DNA of 32,915 nucleotides from Stenotrophomonas maltophilia (GTDB lineage: Bacteria > Pseudomonadota > Gammaproteobacteria > Xanthomonadales > Xanthomonadaceae). Every line of letters begins with the position of its first letter. Position 1 is the first letter of the stretch. Under the pieces are notes generated by a model. It made no database searches, had not been told where the DNA came from, and saw only the letters and a list, made by a program, of their open reading frames with translations. The stretch is taken from contig NZ_RAVT01000062.1 of assembly GCF_013464915.1 (NCBI RefSeq), positions 1-32,915 on the forward strand, in the 5' to 3' direction. Below are positions 24,872 through 32,915 of this stretch, piece by piece. The position numbers were made by a program, and so were the translations under genes.

Positions 24872-26491
24872 TCAATGCCCGCGCAGGTCGCGCGGGCGGA
24901 AGCCCATGGCCACCATGGCCACCGCGTAGGTGGCGCCGCCACCGCCGACCAGCAGCGACAGGCTGCCGATCCGCTCCCACACGCCCATCGCGGAGAACGC
25001 CGGCAGCCAGTGCAGCAGGGCCAGCAGCGCCGCGACCATGGCCACGCAGGCCAGCAGCAGGCGCAGCAGATAGCCACCCCAGCCCGGCCGGCGCTGGTAG
25101 ACATCGGTCTTGCCCAGCCAGTACCACAGCAGGCCCAGGTTCAGGTAACTGGACAGTGCGCTGGCAATGCCCAGCGCCAGGTGCAGGCCCGGCTGCTTGC
25201 CGATGGCCGCCATCACGCCCTGCGCCTTCAGTTCGTCCGGCACCATCACCTGGTACAGCACCGCCAGCAGGATGAAGTTGAACACCATGTTGGCCACCAG
25301 CGCGGCCACGCCGGCGCGGACCGGCGTCTTGGTGTCCTGGCGGGCGTAGAACGCCGGCAGTACCACCTTCAGCAGGGCGAACGCCGGCAGGCCGAAGCTC
25401 AGGCCGTATACCGACAGGGCGGTCATGCGGGTATCGAAGGCGCTGAACTGGCCGTGCTGGAAGATGGTCGCGATCAGCGGTTCGGCCAGCAGCAGCAGGC
25501 CCAGCATGGCCGGCACCGAGATCAGCAGGGTCATGCGCAGGCCCCAGTCCAGCGAGCGCGAGAAGCCTTCGCGGTCGGTGCTGACGTGGTGGCGGGCCAG
25601 CGCCGGCAGGATCACCGTGCCCAGCGCCACGCCGAACACACCCAGCGGCAGCTCCAGGAAGCGATCGGCCAGCGACAGCCAGGACTGCGAGCCGTCGGTC
25701 AGCTTGGCCGCGATCACCGTATCCAGCAGCAGGTTGATCTGCGCCACCGACGAACCGAACAGGGTCGGCACCATCAGCGTCATCACCTTGCGCACGCCCG
25801 GATGGCTCCAGCCCCAGCGCGGCAGGGTCAGCAGGTTGATGCCCTTCAGCGAGGGCAGCTGGAACAGCAGCTGCAGGATGCCAGCGGCCAGCACCGCCCA
25901 GCCCAGCGCCAGGATCTGCTTCTCCGGGGTGCCGCCCAGCCGCGGCGCCAGCCACAGCGCACCGGCGATCATGCACAGGTTGAGGATGACCGGGGTCAGC
26001 GCTGGCATCGCGAAACGCTGGAAGCTGTTGAGCGCGCCACCGGCCAGTGCGGTGAGCGAGACGAACAGCAGGAACGGGAAGGTCAGGCGGAACAGGTCGA
26101 CCAGCAGGCCTTGCTTGACCGGGTCGGTATCAACACCACTGGAGAAGACCGAGGCCAGCTGCGGCGCAAAGATCAGCGCCAGCGCAGTGACCAGCATCAG
26201 CACCCCACCCAGGGTGCCGGCGGTGCGGGCCATCAATTCGCGCAGCTCGGCGTGGCTGCGGGTTTCCTTCACTTCCGTGAACACGGGCACGAAAGCGGTG
26301 GCGAAAGAGCCTTCGGCGAACAAACGCCGCAGGAAATTGGGTACCCTGAAGGCGACCCAGAAAGCATCAGTGATGGCGTTGGTGCCGAACGTGGTGGTCA
26401 CCACGAAGTCCCGGACAAGTCCGAGAACGCGCGAGACCATGGTCATGCTGCTGAACGACAGCAGGCCCCGCAACAACTTGGGTGAACTCAC
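24872..26491 (-). CDS. murJ: Lipid II flippase MurJ
   Basis: This 539-residue inner-membrane protein of the MOP superfamily has 13-14 hydrophobic helices. It moves lipid II to the periplasmic face for peptidoglycan synthesis. The N-terminus SFSSMTMVSRVLGLVRDFVV, then TDAFWVAFRVPNFLRRLFAEG and SFATAFVPVF, matches E. coli MurJ closely, including the Arg residues of the central cavity. LADRFLELPLGVFGVALGTV and VLPAFYARQDTKTPVRAG are also typical. Translation starts at GTG 26491 with GAGGG 7 bases upstream. It heads the murJ-ribF-ileS-lspA-ispH run and is divergent from rpsT, sharing a 102-base region. Confidence 0.97.
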   Translation of the reverse strand: MSSPKLLRGLLSFSSMTMVSRVLGLVRDFVVTTTFGTNAITDAFWVAFRVPNFLRRLFAEGSFATAFVPVFTEVKETRSHAELRELMARTAGTLGGVLMLVTALALIFAPQLASVFSSGVDTDPVKQGLLVDLFRLTFPFLLFVSLTALAGGALNSFQRFAMPALTPVILNLCMIAGALWLAPRLGGTPEKQILALGWAVLAAGILQLLFQLPSLKGINLLTLPRWGWSHPGVRKVMTLMVPTLFGSSVAQINLLLDTVIAAKLTDGSQSWLSLADRFLELPLGVFGVALGTVILPALARHHVSTDREGFSRSLDWGLRMTLLISVPAMLGLLLLAEPLIATIFQHGQFSAFDTRMTALSVYGLSFGLPAFALLKVVLPAFYARQDTKTPVRAGVAALVANMVFNFILLAVLYQVMVPDELKAQGVMAAIGKQPGLHLALGIASALSSYLNLGLLWYWLGKTDVYQRRPGWGGYLLRLLLACVAMVAALLALLHWLPAFSAMGVWERIGSLSLLVGGGGATYAVAMVAMGFRPRDLRGH

Positions 26492-26515
26492 TCAGCGTCC
26501 CTCTTGACAATCGAC

Positions 26516-26544
26516 TTGACGTGCATTTCTTACGCCATCATACT
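26516..26544 (+). promoter_or_regulatory. Promoter of rpsT
   Basis: TTGACG (26516-26521) and CATACT (26539-26544) are separated by 17 bases, close to the sigma-70 consensus. The start site is expected near 26551, giving a leader of about 43 bases before the GTG of rpsT. A second TTGACA at 26504 has no matching -10. Confidence 0.75.
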
Positions 26545-26593
26545 AGCTAGCTTGCTGTTCCCATAACACCGATTTTTTCAGGAAACCACCACC

Positions 26594-26863
26594 GTGGCCA
26601 ATATCAAGTCCGCCAAGAAGCGCGCCAAGCAGACCGTCGTGCGCAACGCGCGCAACGTGGCTCAGCGCTCGATGCTGCGCACCGCTGTCAAGAAAGTGAT
26701 CAAGGCGCTGGACGCCAACGATGCCGCCGGCGCCGAAGCCGCCTTCGCCGTTGCCCAGCCGATCCTGGATCGCTTCAGCGCGCGTGGCCTGATCCACAAG
26801 AACAAGGCTGCTCGCCACAAGAGCCGCCTGAACGACCGCATCAAGGCCCTCAAGGCCGCCTGA
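26594..26863 (+). CDS. rpsT: 30S ribosomal protein S20
   Basis: This 89-residue basic protein binds 16S rRNA in the small subunit. [34 protein letters not shown] and [20 protein letters not shown] are classic S20 sequences. The start codon is GTG, with AGGA about 10 bases upstream. E. coli rpsT also uses a weak start (UUG), which is part of its translational self-control, so the non-ATG start may be functional here too. It is monocistronic, with a clear promoter and terminator, and is divergent from murJ as in many gammaproteobacteria. Confidence 0.98.
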   Translation: MANIKSAKKRAKQTVVRNARNVAQRSMLRTAVKKVIKALDANDAAGAEAAFAVAQPILDRFSARGLIHKNKAARHKSRLNDRIKALKAA

Positions 26864-26905
26864 TCCGGCGTTGCCGCCCTGCCCTTCGGGGCTGGGGCAG
26901 CAGAC

Positions 26906-26932
26906 AAAAGCCCGGCCCCGGCCGGGTTTTTT
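26906..26932 (+). terminator. Terminator of rpsT
   Basis: The stem CCCGGC/GCCGGG (26911-26926), with a 4-base loop, is followed by six Ts (26927-26932), 40-70 bases after the rpsT stop. Confidence 0.92.
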
Positions 26933-26966
26933 GTTGCCTGCGATCCGGGGATTGCCACAGGTCCGG

Positions 26967-27070
26967 TGGCGTCGGCTGGCTGCGTCGACTGGTTGCGCCG
27001 ACGGGCTGCTTCGGCGGGTTGCTTCGACGGATTGCTTCGAGGGGTTGCTTCGACGGGTTGCTTCGAGGGG
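26967..27070. repeat. Minisatellite: eight 13-bp tandem units
   Basis: Eight consecutive 13-base units can be aligned, from TGGCGTCGGCTGG at 26967 to TTGCTTCGAGGGG ending at 27070. The last four (from 27019) alternate TTGCTTCGACGGR and TTGCTTCGAGGGG almost perfectly, while the first ones have diverged. An open frame runs through it, but its product is pure low-complexity repeat and has no ribosome-binding site. Confidence 0.85.
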
Positions 27071-27071
27071 G

Positions 27072-27156
27072 GTAGAGTCGACTGTTAGTCGACTAACGCG
27101 CGCAGCGCGGGCTTTACGGGTAGTGCGAAGAGCAGTCGACTAACAGTCGACTCTAC
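27072..27156. repeat. Inverted pair of GTAG-headed REP elements
   Basis: Copy A (27072-27094) reads GTAG then AGTCGACT-gtt-AGTCGACT. Copy B (27134-27156) is the same element on the opposite strand, with its CTAC tail at 27153-27156. They face each other across 39 bases (27095-27133), like a BIME-type doublet. A third copy is at 27316-27338. Confidence 0.88.
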
Positions 27157-27158
27157 CC

Positions 27159-27251
27159 AGCCGGAGCCATTGCCCCAGCCGGAGCCCGTCGCCCCAGCCG
27201 GAGCCCGTCGCCCCAGCCGAAGCCCGCCGCCCAAGCCGGAGCCATCGCCCC
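27159..27251. repeat. Minisatellite: five 18-19-bp tandem units
   Basis: Five units of AGCCGGAGCCCGTCGCCCC type run from 27159 to 27251, with lengths of 18, 19, 19, 19 and 18 bases. The second and third are identical. A partial AGCC unit follows. It is unrelated in sequence to the 13-bp array on the other side of the REP pair. Confidence 0.85.
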
Positions 27252-27279
27252 AGCCAGCCAACCCCATCGCGCAGGCCAC

Positions 27280-27306
27280 AAAAAACCCGGCCGGAGCCGG
27301 GTTTTT
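27280..27306 (-). terminator. Terminator downstream of obgE
   Basis: AAAAACCCGGC and GCCGGGTTTTT pair around a CGGA loop. Flanked by A-runs and T-runs, it can work in both directions. On the minus strand it lies about 30 bases after the obgE stop. Confidence 0.9.
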
Positions 27307-27315
27307 GCCAACGCC

Positions 27316-28486
<1,171 letters not shown>

Positions 28487-28492
28487 CTAACG

Positions 28493-28514
28493 AAAAGCCC
28501 CGCCGAAGCGGGGC
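28493..28514 (-). terminator. Terminator of rplU-rpmA
   Basis: On the minus strand, AGCCCCGC and GCGGGGCT pair around a CGAA-type tetraloop and are followed by TTTT. It lies about 67 bases after the rpmA stop, separating the ribosomal genes from obgE. Confidence 0.85.
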
Positions 28515-28580
28515 TCTCCATGCAGCGTGCTCTTCATCCAGCACAGCCATGCCGAGGCATGGGCGCCGGCGATGCCTGGA

Positions 28581-28844
28581 TCAGGCGTCGGCCGAGACGA
28601 TGCTGACGGTACGACGCTTCTTGGCGCCCTTGACCGAGAACTCCACCTTGCCGTCCACCAGGGCGAACAGGGTGTGGTCACGGCCCAGGCCAACGCCCGA
28701 ACCCGGGTGGAACTGGGTGCCGCGCTGACGCACGATGATGTTGCCGGCTTCGATGGCCTGGCCGCCGAAGATCTTGACGCCCAGGTACTTCGGGTTGGAG
28801 TCGCGACCGTTGCGCGAGGAGCCTACGCCCTTTTTATGTGCCAT
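28581..28844 (-). CDS. rpmA: 50S ribosomal protein L27
   Basis: This 87-residue basic protein lies near the peptidyl-transferase centre. [60 protein letters not shown] and VSIVSADA are diagnostic. It begins directly MAHKK, with no cleavable N-terminal extension of the Firmicutes type. It has GGAG-like sequence upstream and follows rplU by 18 bases. Confidence 0.99.
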   Translation of the reverse strand: MAHKKGVGSSRNGRDSNPKYLGVKIFGGQAIEAGNIIVRQRGTQFHPGSGVGLGRDHTLFALVDGKVEFSVKGAKKRRTVSIVSADA

Positions 28845-28862
28845 GACTGCTTCTCCTGATGC

Positions 28863-29171
28863 TTAGCCGGCGATGCCGGTGATCTCGATTTCGGTGTAGT
28901 ACTGACGGTGACCCTGACGCTTCATGTGGTGCTTGCGGCGACGGAACTTGATGATCCGGACCTTGTCAGCACGACCCTGGGACAGGACCTTGGCGGTGAC
29001 GGCAGCGCCCTTCAGCGCATCGCCCAGCTTCACGCCGTCGCTGTCACCCAGCATCAGGATGTTGTCAAACTTGATCTCGCTGCCGACTTCGACTTCGAGC
29101 TTTTCAATGCGGAGCTTTTCGCCCTGCGCCACGCGGTATTGCTTACCGCCGGTGACCAGTACTGCGTACAT
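28863..29171 (-). CDS. rplU: 50S ribosomal protein L21
   Basis: This 102-residue protein binds 23S r[43 protein letters not shown] and [20 protein letters not shown] are diagnostic. The start at 29171 is preceded by AGAGGAAGG with good spacing; the in-frame opening 45 bases upstream lies in the leader and is rejected. It is the first gene of rplU-rpmA. Confidence 0.99.
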   Translation of the reverse strand: MYAVLVTGGKQYRVAQGEKLRIEKLEVEVGSEIKFDNILMLGDSDGVKLGDALKGAAVTAKVLSQGRADKVRIIKFRRRKHHMKRQGHRQYYTEIEITGIAG

Positions 29172-29236
29172 GACCAGGCCTTCCTCTGTAGTTATTGTGG
29201 TCTGAGCTGCCGCCATCGAGGGCGGACAGGAGCGGG

Positions 29237-29266
29237 ATTGTACGCAGATCAGCGGGCGCGGGTCAA
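29237..29266 (-). promoter_or_regulatory. Promoter of rplU-rpmA
   Basis: Minus-strand TTGACC (29266-29261) and TACAAT (29242-29237) are 18 bases apart. The start site is expected near 29230, leaving a leader of about 59 bases. The same -35 and spacing are found at the tRNA-Thr promoter. Confidence 0.72.
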
Positions 29267-29303
29267 GTCAACCCCTGAACGGCCTGGCCGGCCTGGCCGG
29301 AAC

Positions 29304-29346
29304 GGGGTCAGATCCCTTTTCACGTTGTGAAAAGGGATCTGACCCC
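29304..29346. repeat. Perfect 20-bp inverted repeat between rplU and uvrA
   Basis: GGGGTCAGATCCCTTTTCAC (29304-29323) and its exact reverse complement (29327-29346) enclose a 3-base loop. It lies between the divergent rplU and uvrA genes, upstream of both, so it is not a terminator for either. It resembles the long palindrome at 16638-16710 in design but not in sequence. Confidence 0.85.
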
Positions 29347-29489
29347 TGCCTGTCGGCCTGTCTCATCAGGTGAGACATCGGGCTGGCATTGTCGCCCATT
29401 GCCCCCATCTGGTCACCTCGGTAGGCTGACCGATTGCCGTTCCCCGCTGGCCCGGCACCCAGCCAACGCCCCCCATAACCGGATCCCCC
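29347..29489 (+). promoter_or_regulatory. uvrA upstream region with GTCTCA dyad
   Basis: The region before uvrA contains the dyad GTCTCA-tcagg-TGAGAC (29360-29376). I see neither a CTG-N10-CAG LexA box nor a TTAG-type xanthomonad LexA box, and no clear -35/-10 pair. SOS control of uvrA is therefore not supported by what I can see. Confidence 0.35.
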
Positions 29490-32400
29490 ATGGCGATGGA
29501 TTTCATCCGCATCCGCGGCGCGCGGACGCACAACCTGAAGAACCTCGACCTCGACCTGCCCCGCGACAAGCTGATCGTGATCACCGGCCTGTCCGGCTCG
29601 GGCAAGTCCTCGCTGGCGTTCGACACCATCTATGCAGAAGGCCAGCGCCGCTACGTCGAGTCGCTGTCGGCCTATGCGCGCCAGTTCCTGAGCGTGATGG
29701 AAAAGCCGGACCTGGACCACATCGAGGGCCTGTCCCCGGCCATCTCGATCGAGCAGAAGTCGACCTCGCACAACCCGCGTTCGACGGTCGGCACGATCAC
29801 CGAGATCTACGATTACCTGCGCCTGCTGTACGCCCGCGTCGGCACCCCGCGCTGCCCGGACCACGGTTACCCGCTGGAGGCGCAGACGGTCAGCCAGATG
29901 GTCGACCAGGTACTGACACTGGACCCGGAACAGCGCTACATGCTGCTGGCCCCGGTCATCCGCGACCGCAAGGGCGAACATGCCCAGGTGTTCGACCAGC
30001 TGCGTGCGCAGGGCTTCGTGCGCGTGCGCGTGGACGGCGAGCTGCATGAAATCGACGCGGTGCCGCCGCTGGCGCTGCGCCAGAAGCACACCATCGAAGC
30101 GGTGATCGACCGCTTCCGCCCGCGCGAGGACATCAAGCAGCGCCTGGCCGAGAGCTTCGAGACCGCGTTGAAGCTGGGCGACGGCATGGCTTCGGTGCAG
30201 AGCCTGGACAACACCGAAACCGCGCCGACGCTGTTCTCCTCCAAGTACTCCTGCCCGGTCTGCGACTACTCGCTGCCGGAGTTGGAACCGCGCCTGTTCT
30301 CGTTCAACGCACCGATGGGCGCCTGCCCGGGCTGCGATGGCCTGGGCATGGCCGAGTTCTTCGATCCCTCGCGCGTGGTGGTGCACCCCGAGCTGTCGCT
30401 GGCCGCCGGTGCCGTGCGCGGCTGGGATCGCCGCAACGCCTACTACTTCCAGCTGATCGCTTCGCTGGCCAAGCACTACAGGTTCGACGTCGACGCGGCG
30501 TGGAACTCGCTGCCGGAGAACGTGCAGCAGGCGGTGCTGTATGGCAGCGGCGATGAAGCGATCACCTTCACCTACTTCACCGAAGCCGGTGGCCGCACCC
30601 AGCGCAAGCACCGCTTCGAGGGCATCATTCCCAACCTCGAACGCCGCTACAAGGAAACCGAGTCGCCGGCGGTGCGCGAGGAACTGTCCAAGTACATCAG
30701 CGAACAGCCGTGCCCGGAATGCCATGGCGCCCGCCTCAACAAGGCGGCACGCAACGTGTTCGTGGCCGACCGCCCGCTGCCGGACCTGGTGGTGCTGCCG
30801 ATCGACGAGGCGCTGAAGTTCTTCAGCGAACTGAGCCTGCCGGGCTGGCGTGGCGAAATCGCCTCGAAGATCGTCAAGGAAATCGGCGAACGCCTCGGCT
30901 TCCTGGTCGATGTGGGCCTGGATTACCTGACCCTGGAGCGCAAGGCCGACACCCTGTCCGGTGGCGAGGCACAGCGCATCCGCCTGGCCAGCCAGATCGG
31001 TGCTGGCCTGGTCGGCGTGATGTACGTGCTCGACGAGCCGTCCATCGGCCTGCACCAGCGCGACAACGAACGCCTGCTCGGCACCCTCACCCGCCTGCGC
31101 GACCTGGGCAACACGGTGATCGTGGTCGAGCATGACGAGGATGCGATCCGCCTGGCTGACTATGTGCTGGACATCGGTCCGGGCGCGGGCGTGCATGGCG
31201 GCGAGATCGTCGGCCAGGGCACCCTGCAGGACATCCTGGAGGCACCGCGCTCGCTGACCGGCCAGTACCTGTCGGGCAAGCGCGCGATCGAGATTCCGGC
31301 GCGCCGGCACAAGCCGAACCCGAAGATGACCCTGCACCTGCGCGGGGCCAGCGGCAACAACCTGAAGGGCGTGGACCTGGCGATTCCGTCGGGCCTGCTG
31401 ACCTGCGTGACCGGCGTGTCCGGCTCGGGCAAGTCGACCCTGATCAACGACACCCTGTTCTCGCTGGCCGCCAACGAGATCAACGGTTCCTCGCACCCGA
31501 TCGCCCCGTACAGGGAGATCGATGGCCTGGACCTGTTCGACAAGGTGGTGGACATCGACCAGTCGCCGATCGGCCGCACCCCGCGTTCGAACCCGGCCAC
31601 CTACACCGGCCTGTTCACCCCCCTGCGCGAGCTGTTCGCGCAGGTGCCCGAAGCGCGTGCGCGCGGTTATTCGCCGGGCCGTTTCAGCTTCAACGTGCGC
31701 GGTGGCCGCTGCGAAGCGTGCCAGGGCGATGGCCTGATCAAGGTCGAGATGCACTTCCTGCCAGACGTGTACGTGCCGTGCGACGTCTGCCATGGCAAGC
31801 GCTACAACCGCGAGACGCTGGAGATCCTGTACAAGGGCTTCAACATCAACGACGTGCTGCAGATGACGGTCGAGGATGCGCTGAGGCTGTTCGAGCCGGT
31901 GCCGTCGATCGCGCGCAAGCTGGAAACGCTGGTGGACGTGGGCCTGAGCTACATCAAGCTGGGCCAGAGCGCGACCACGCTGTCCGGTGGTGAAGCGCAG
32001 CGCGTGAAGCTGTCCAAGGAGCTGTCGCGCCGCGATACCGGCCGCACCCTGTACATCCTCGACGAGCCGACCACCGGCCTGCATTTCCACGACATCGAAG
32101 CGTTGCTGGGCGTGCTGCACAAGCTGCGCGACGAAGGCAACACGGTGGTGGTGATCGAGCACAACCTGGACGTGATCAAGACCGCCGACTGGATCGTCGA
32201 CCTGGGCCCGGAAGGCGGGCATCGCGGTGGCACCATCCTGGTGACCGGCACACCGGAAGACGTGGCGGCCTGCCCGCAGTCGTATACCGGCCAGTTCCTG
32301 GCGCGGATGCTGCCCTCCACCAACGCGCGCCCCGAGCAGCCGGCCGCCGTGGCCAACAAGCCCGACGCCCGCCCGCCGCGCAAGGTGAAGCCTGAGAAGG

Positions 32401-32492
32401 TCGCCAAGCCGGCGAAGAAGGCGGTCGCCGCCACGAGTACCGGCAAGGCAAGCAAGACCGCTACTGCCAGCAAGAAGAAGAAGGACGCCTGA
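29490..32492 (+). CDS. uvrA: UvrABC excinuclease subunit A
   Basis: This 1000-residue damage-recognition ATPase of nucleotide excision repair has duplicated ABC domains. The first Walker A is GLSGSGKSS (33-41), with zinc module [20 protein letters not shown] and then CPGCDG. The first signature is [14 protein letters not shown]. The second Walker A is GVSGSGKST, followed by CEACQGDG and CDVCHGKR, with second signature [14 protein letters not shown] and Walker [15 protein letters not shown]. coli UvrA is 940 residues. The extra length is a C-terminal tail of about 57 residues (from 944), rich in Lys, Ala and Pro with 13 Lys. The ATG at 29490 is used; an inner ATG at 29496 is equally good. The stop shares a base with the thioesterase start. 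Confidence 0.98.
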   Translation: MAMDFIRIRGARTHNLKNLDLDLPRDKLIVITGLSGSGKSSLAFDTIYAEGQRRYVESLSAYARQFLSVMEKPDLDHIEGLSPAISIEQKSTSHNPRSTVGTITEIYDYLRLLYARVGTPRCPDHGYPLEAQTVSQMVDQVLTLDPEQRYMLLAPVIRDRKGEHAQVFDQLRAQGFVRVRVDGELHEIDAVPPLALRQKHTIEAVIDRFRPREDIKQRLAESFETALKLGDGMASVQSLDNTETAPTLFSSKYSCPVCDYSLPELEPRLFSFNAPMGACPGCDGLGMAEFFDPSRVVVHPELSLAAGAVRGWDRRNAYYFQLIASLAKHYRFDVDAAWNSLPENVQQAVLYGSGDEAITFTYFTEAGGRTQRKHRFEGIIPNLERRYKETESPAVREELSKYISEQPCPECHGARLNKAARNVFVADRPLPDLVVLPIDEALKFFSELSLPGWRGEIASKIVKEIGERLGFLVDVGLDYLTLERKADTLSGGEAQRIRLASQIGAGLVGVMYVLDEPSIGLHQRDNERLLGTLTRLRDLGNTVIVVEHDEDAIRLADYVLDIGPGAGVHGGEIVGQGTLQDILEAPRSLTGQYLSGKRAIEIPARRHKPNPKMTLHLRGASGNNLKGVDLAIPSGLLTCVTGVSGSGKSTLINDTLFSLAANEINGSSHPIAPYREIDGLDLFDKVVDIDQSPIGRTPRSNPATYTGLFTPLRELFAQVPEARARGYSPGRFSFNVRGGRCEACQGDGLIKVEMHFLPDVYVPCDVCHGKRYNRETLEILYKGFNINDVLQMTVEDALRLFEPVPSIARKLETLVDVGLSYIKLGQSATTLSGGEAQRVKLSKELSRRDTGRTLYILDEPTTGLHFHDIEALLGVLHKLRDEGNTVVVIEHNLDVIKTADWIVDLGPEGGHRGGTILVTGTPEDVAACPQSYTGQFLARMLPSTNARPEQPAAVANKPDARPPRKVKPEKVAKPAKKAVAATSTGKASKTATASKKKKDA

Positions 32493-32899
32493 TGAGCAGC
32501 GAACACAAGATCCTGGCCCGCATCCCGATCAGCGTGCGCTGGCGTGACATGGACAGCATGGGCCATGTGAACAACGCCAAGTACATCTCCTACCTGGAAG
32601 AAGCGCGCGTGCGCTGGATGCTGGGCGTGGACGGCGTATCGATGACCGACCGCATCGCGCCGGTGGTGGCCGCGACCAACGTCAACTACCGGCTGCCGAT
32701 CGTGTGGCCCAACGACATTCTGGTCGAGCTGTTCGTCGAGCGCCTGGGCAACAGCAGCGTGACCATCGGCCACCGCATCGTCGACCAGCAGGACGAGTCG
32801 AAGCTGTATTCGGACGGCAACGTGGTGGTGGTCTGGATGGATACCCAGACCGGCAAGAGCGCGCCGCTGCCGGACGCGATCCGCAACGCTTCAAGTTGA
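32492..32899 (+). CDS. Hotdog-fold acyl-CoA thioesterase (4HBT / YbgC-like)
   Basis: This 135-residue cytoplasmic protein has the 4-hydroxybenzoyl-CoA thioesterase pattern. VRWRDMDSMGHVNNAKYISY carries the catalytic-type Asp and the GHVNN turn. EEARVRWM, NVNYRLPIVWPNDILVEL and VVWMDTQTGKSAPLP follow. It should hydrolyse an acyl-CoA thioester, but the substrate cannot be named. The start overlaps the uvrA stop (TGATG), so it is translated from the uvrA mRNA, which has no obvious functional logic. Confidence 0.93.
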   Translation: MSSEHKILARIPISVRWRDMDSMGHVNNAKYISYLEEARVRWMLGVDGVSMTDRIAPVVAATNVNYRLPIVWPNDILVELFVERLGNSSVTIGHRIVDQQDESKLYSDGNVVVVWMDTQTGKSAPLPDAIRNASS

Positions 32900-32901
32900 A
32901 G

Positions 32902-32915
32902 GTAGTGCCGGGCGC
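32902..32915 (+). repeat. Start of a GTAG REP element (cut by the window edge)
   Basis: GTAGTGCCGGGCGC begins three bases after the thioesterase stop. GTAGTGCCGG is the common head of Stenotrophomonas REP elements with a GCCGG stem. Its hairpin partner would lie beyond the window. Confidence 0.55.

Noticed and set aside
23870..26485. 871-codon plus-strand frame opposite ribF and murJ
   Set aside because: It spans two real genes and their gap, and its Gln/His/Arg-rich product looks like shadow sequence.
26871..27143. 90-codon open frame after rpsT
   Set aside because: It runs through the rpsT terminator, the 13-bp minisatellite and a REP element, and has no ribosome-binding site. The product is only the repeat translated.
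26967..27251. CRISPR array
   Set aside because: The tandem units are directly adjacent without unique spacers, are only 13 or 18-19 bases long, and have no cas genes nearby.
29268..32222. 984-codon open frame on the minus strand opposite uvrA
   Set aside because: UvrA on the plus strand has all family motifs. The antisense product has no domain I recognise and a composition typical of shadow frames in GC-rich DNA.

Overview
The window is GC-rich chromosomal DNA from a gammaproteobacterium of the Xanthomonadaceae/Lysobacteraceae, most probably Stenotrophomonas (S. maltophilia complex). This rests on gene content and order (rplU-rpmA-obgE, murJ-ribF-ileS-lspA-ispH without fkpB), many ATGA/TGATG overlaps, and short hairpin repeats headed by GTAG, as described for Stenotrophomonas REP/SMAG elements. 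No database search was possible; all names come from reading the translations.

Layout. 1-111: 3' end of an IS110-family transposase. 220-4236 (minus): cyoABCD, a complete set of cytochrome bo3 ubiquinol oxidase subunits, with no cyoE next to it. 4590-6156: a GyrI-like ligand-binding protein, a small membrane protein and a small lipoprotein. 6300-6375 (minus): tRNA-Thr(CGT), with a promoter and terminator visible. 6426-7430 (minus): LdhA-type D-lactate dehydrogenase. 7529-10408 (minus): a large autotransporter whose passenger begins with a ClpP-like serine peptidase module. Divergent from it, 10521-16659 (plus): an ECF sigma factor, a FecR anti-sigma regulator and a TonB-dependent receptor with an STN signalling domain, followed by two membrane-associated proteins of unknown function. 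16714-19259 (minus): lysoplasmalogenase and M61 peptidase. 19519-26491 (minus): the housekeeping run murJ-ribF-ileS-lspA-ispH. 26594-26863 (plus): rpsT. 26967-27338: a repeat-dense region between convergent rpsT and obgE. 27335-29171 (minus): rplU-rpmA-obgE. 29490-32899 (plus): uvrA with a lysine-rich tail, coupled to a hotdog thioesterase.

How the parts work together. The cyo genes form one translationally coupled respiratory operon. The sigma-FecR-receptor trio has the standard layout of a cell-surface signalling system: receptor STN domain, then FecR, then ECF sigma. The autotransporter shares its upstream region and may belong to the same regulon. The murJ-to-ispH run joins peptidoglycan precursor flipping, flavin synthesis, Ile-tRNA charging, lipoprotein processing and isoprenoid synthesis.

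The least ordinary items are the ClpP-like autotransporter beside the surface-signalling locus, repeats that supply the stop codons of two genes, the two minisatellites flanking an inverted REP pair, and low-complexity tails on Cyo subunits (His-rich) and UvrA (Lys-rich). Most of the rest is ordinary core genome.
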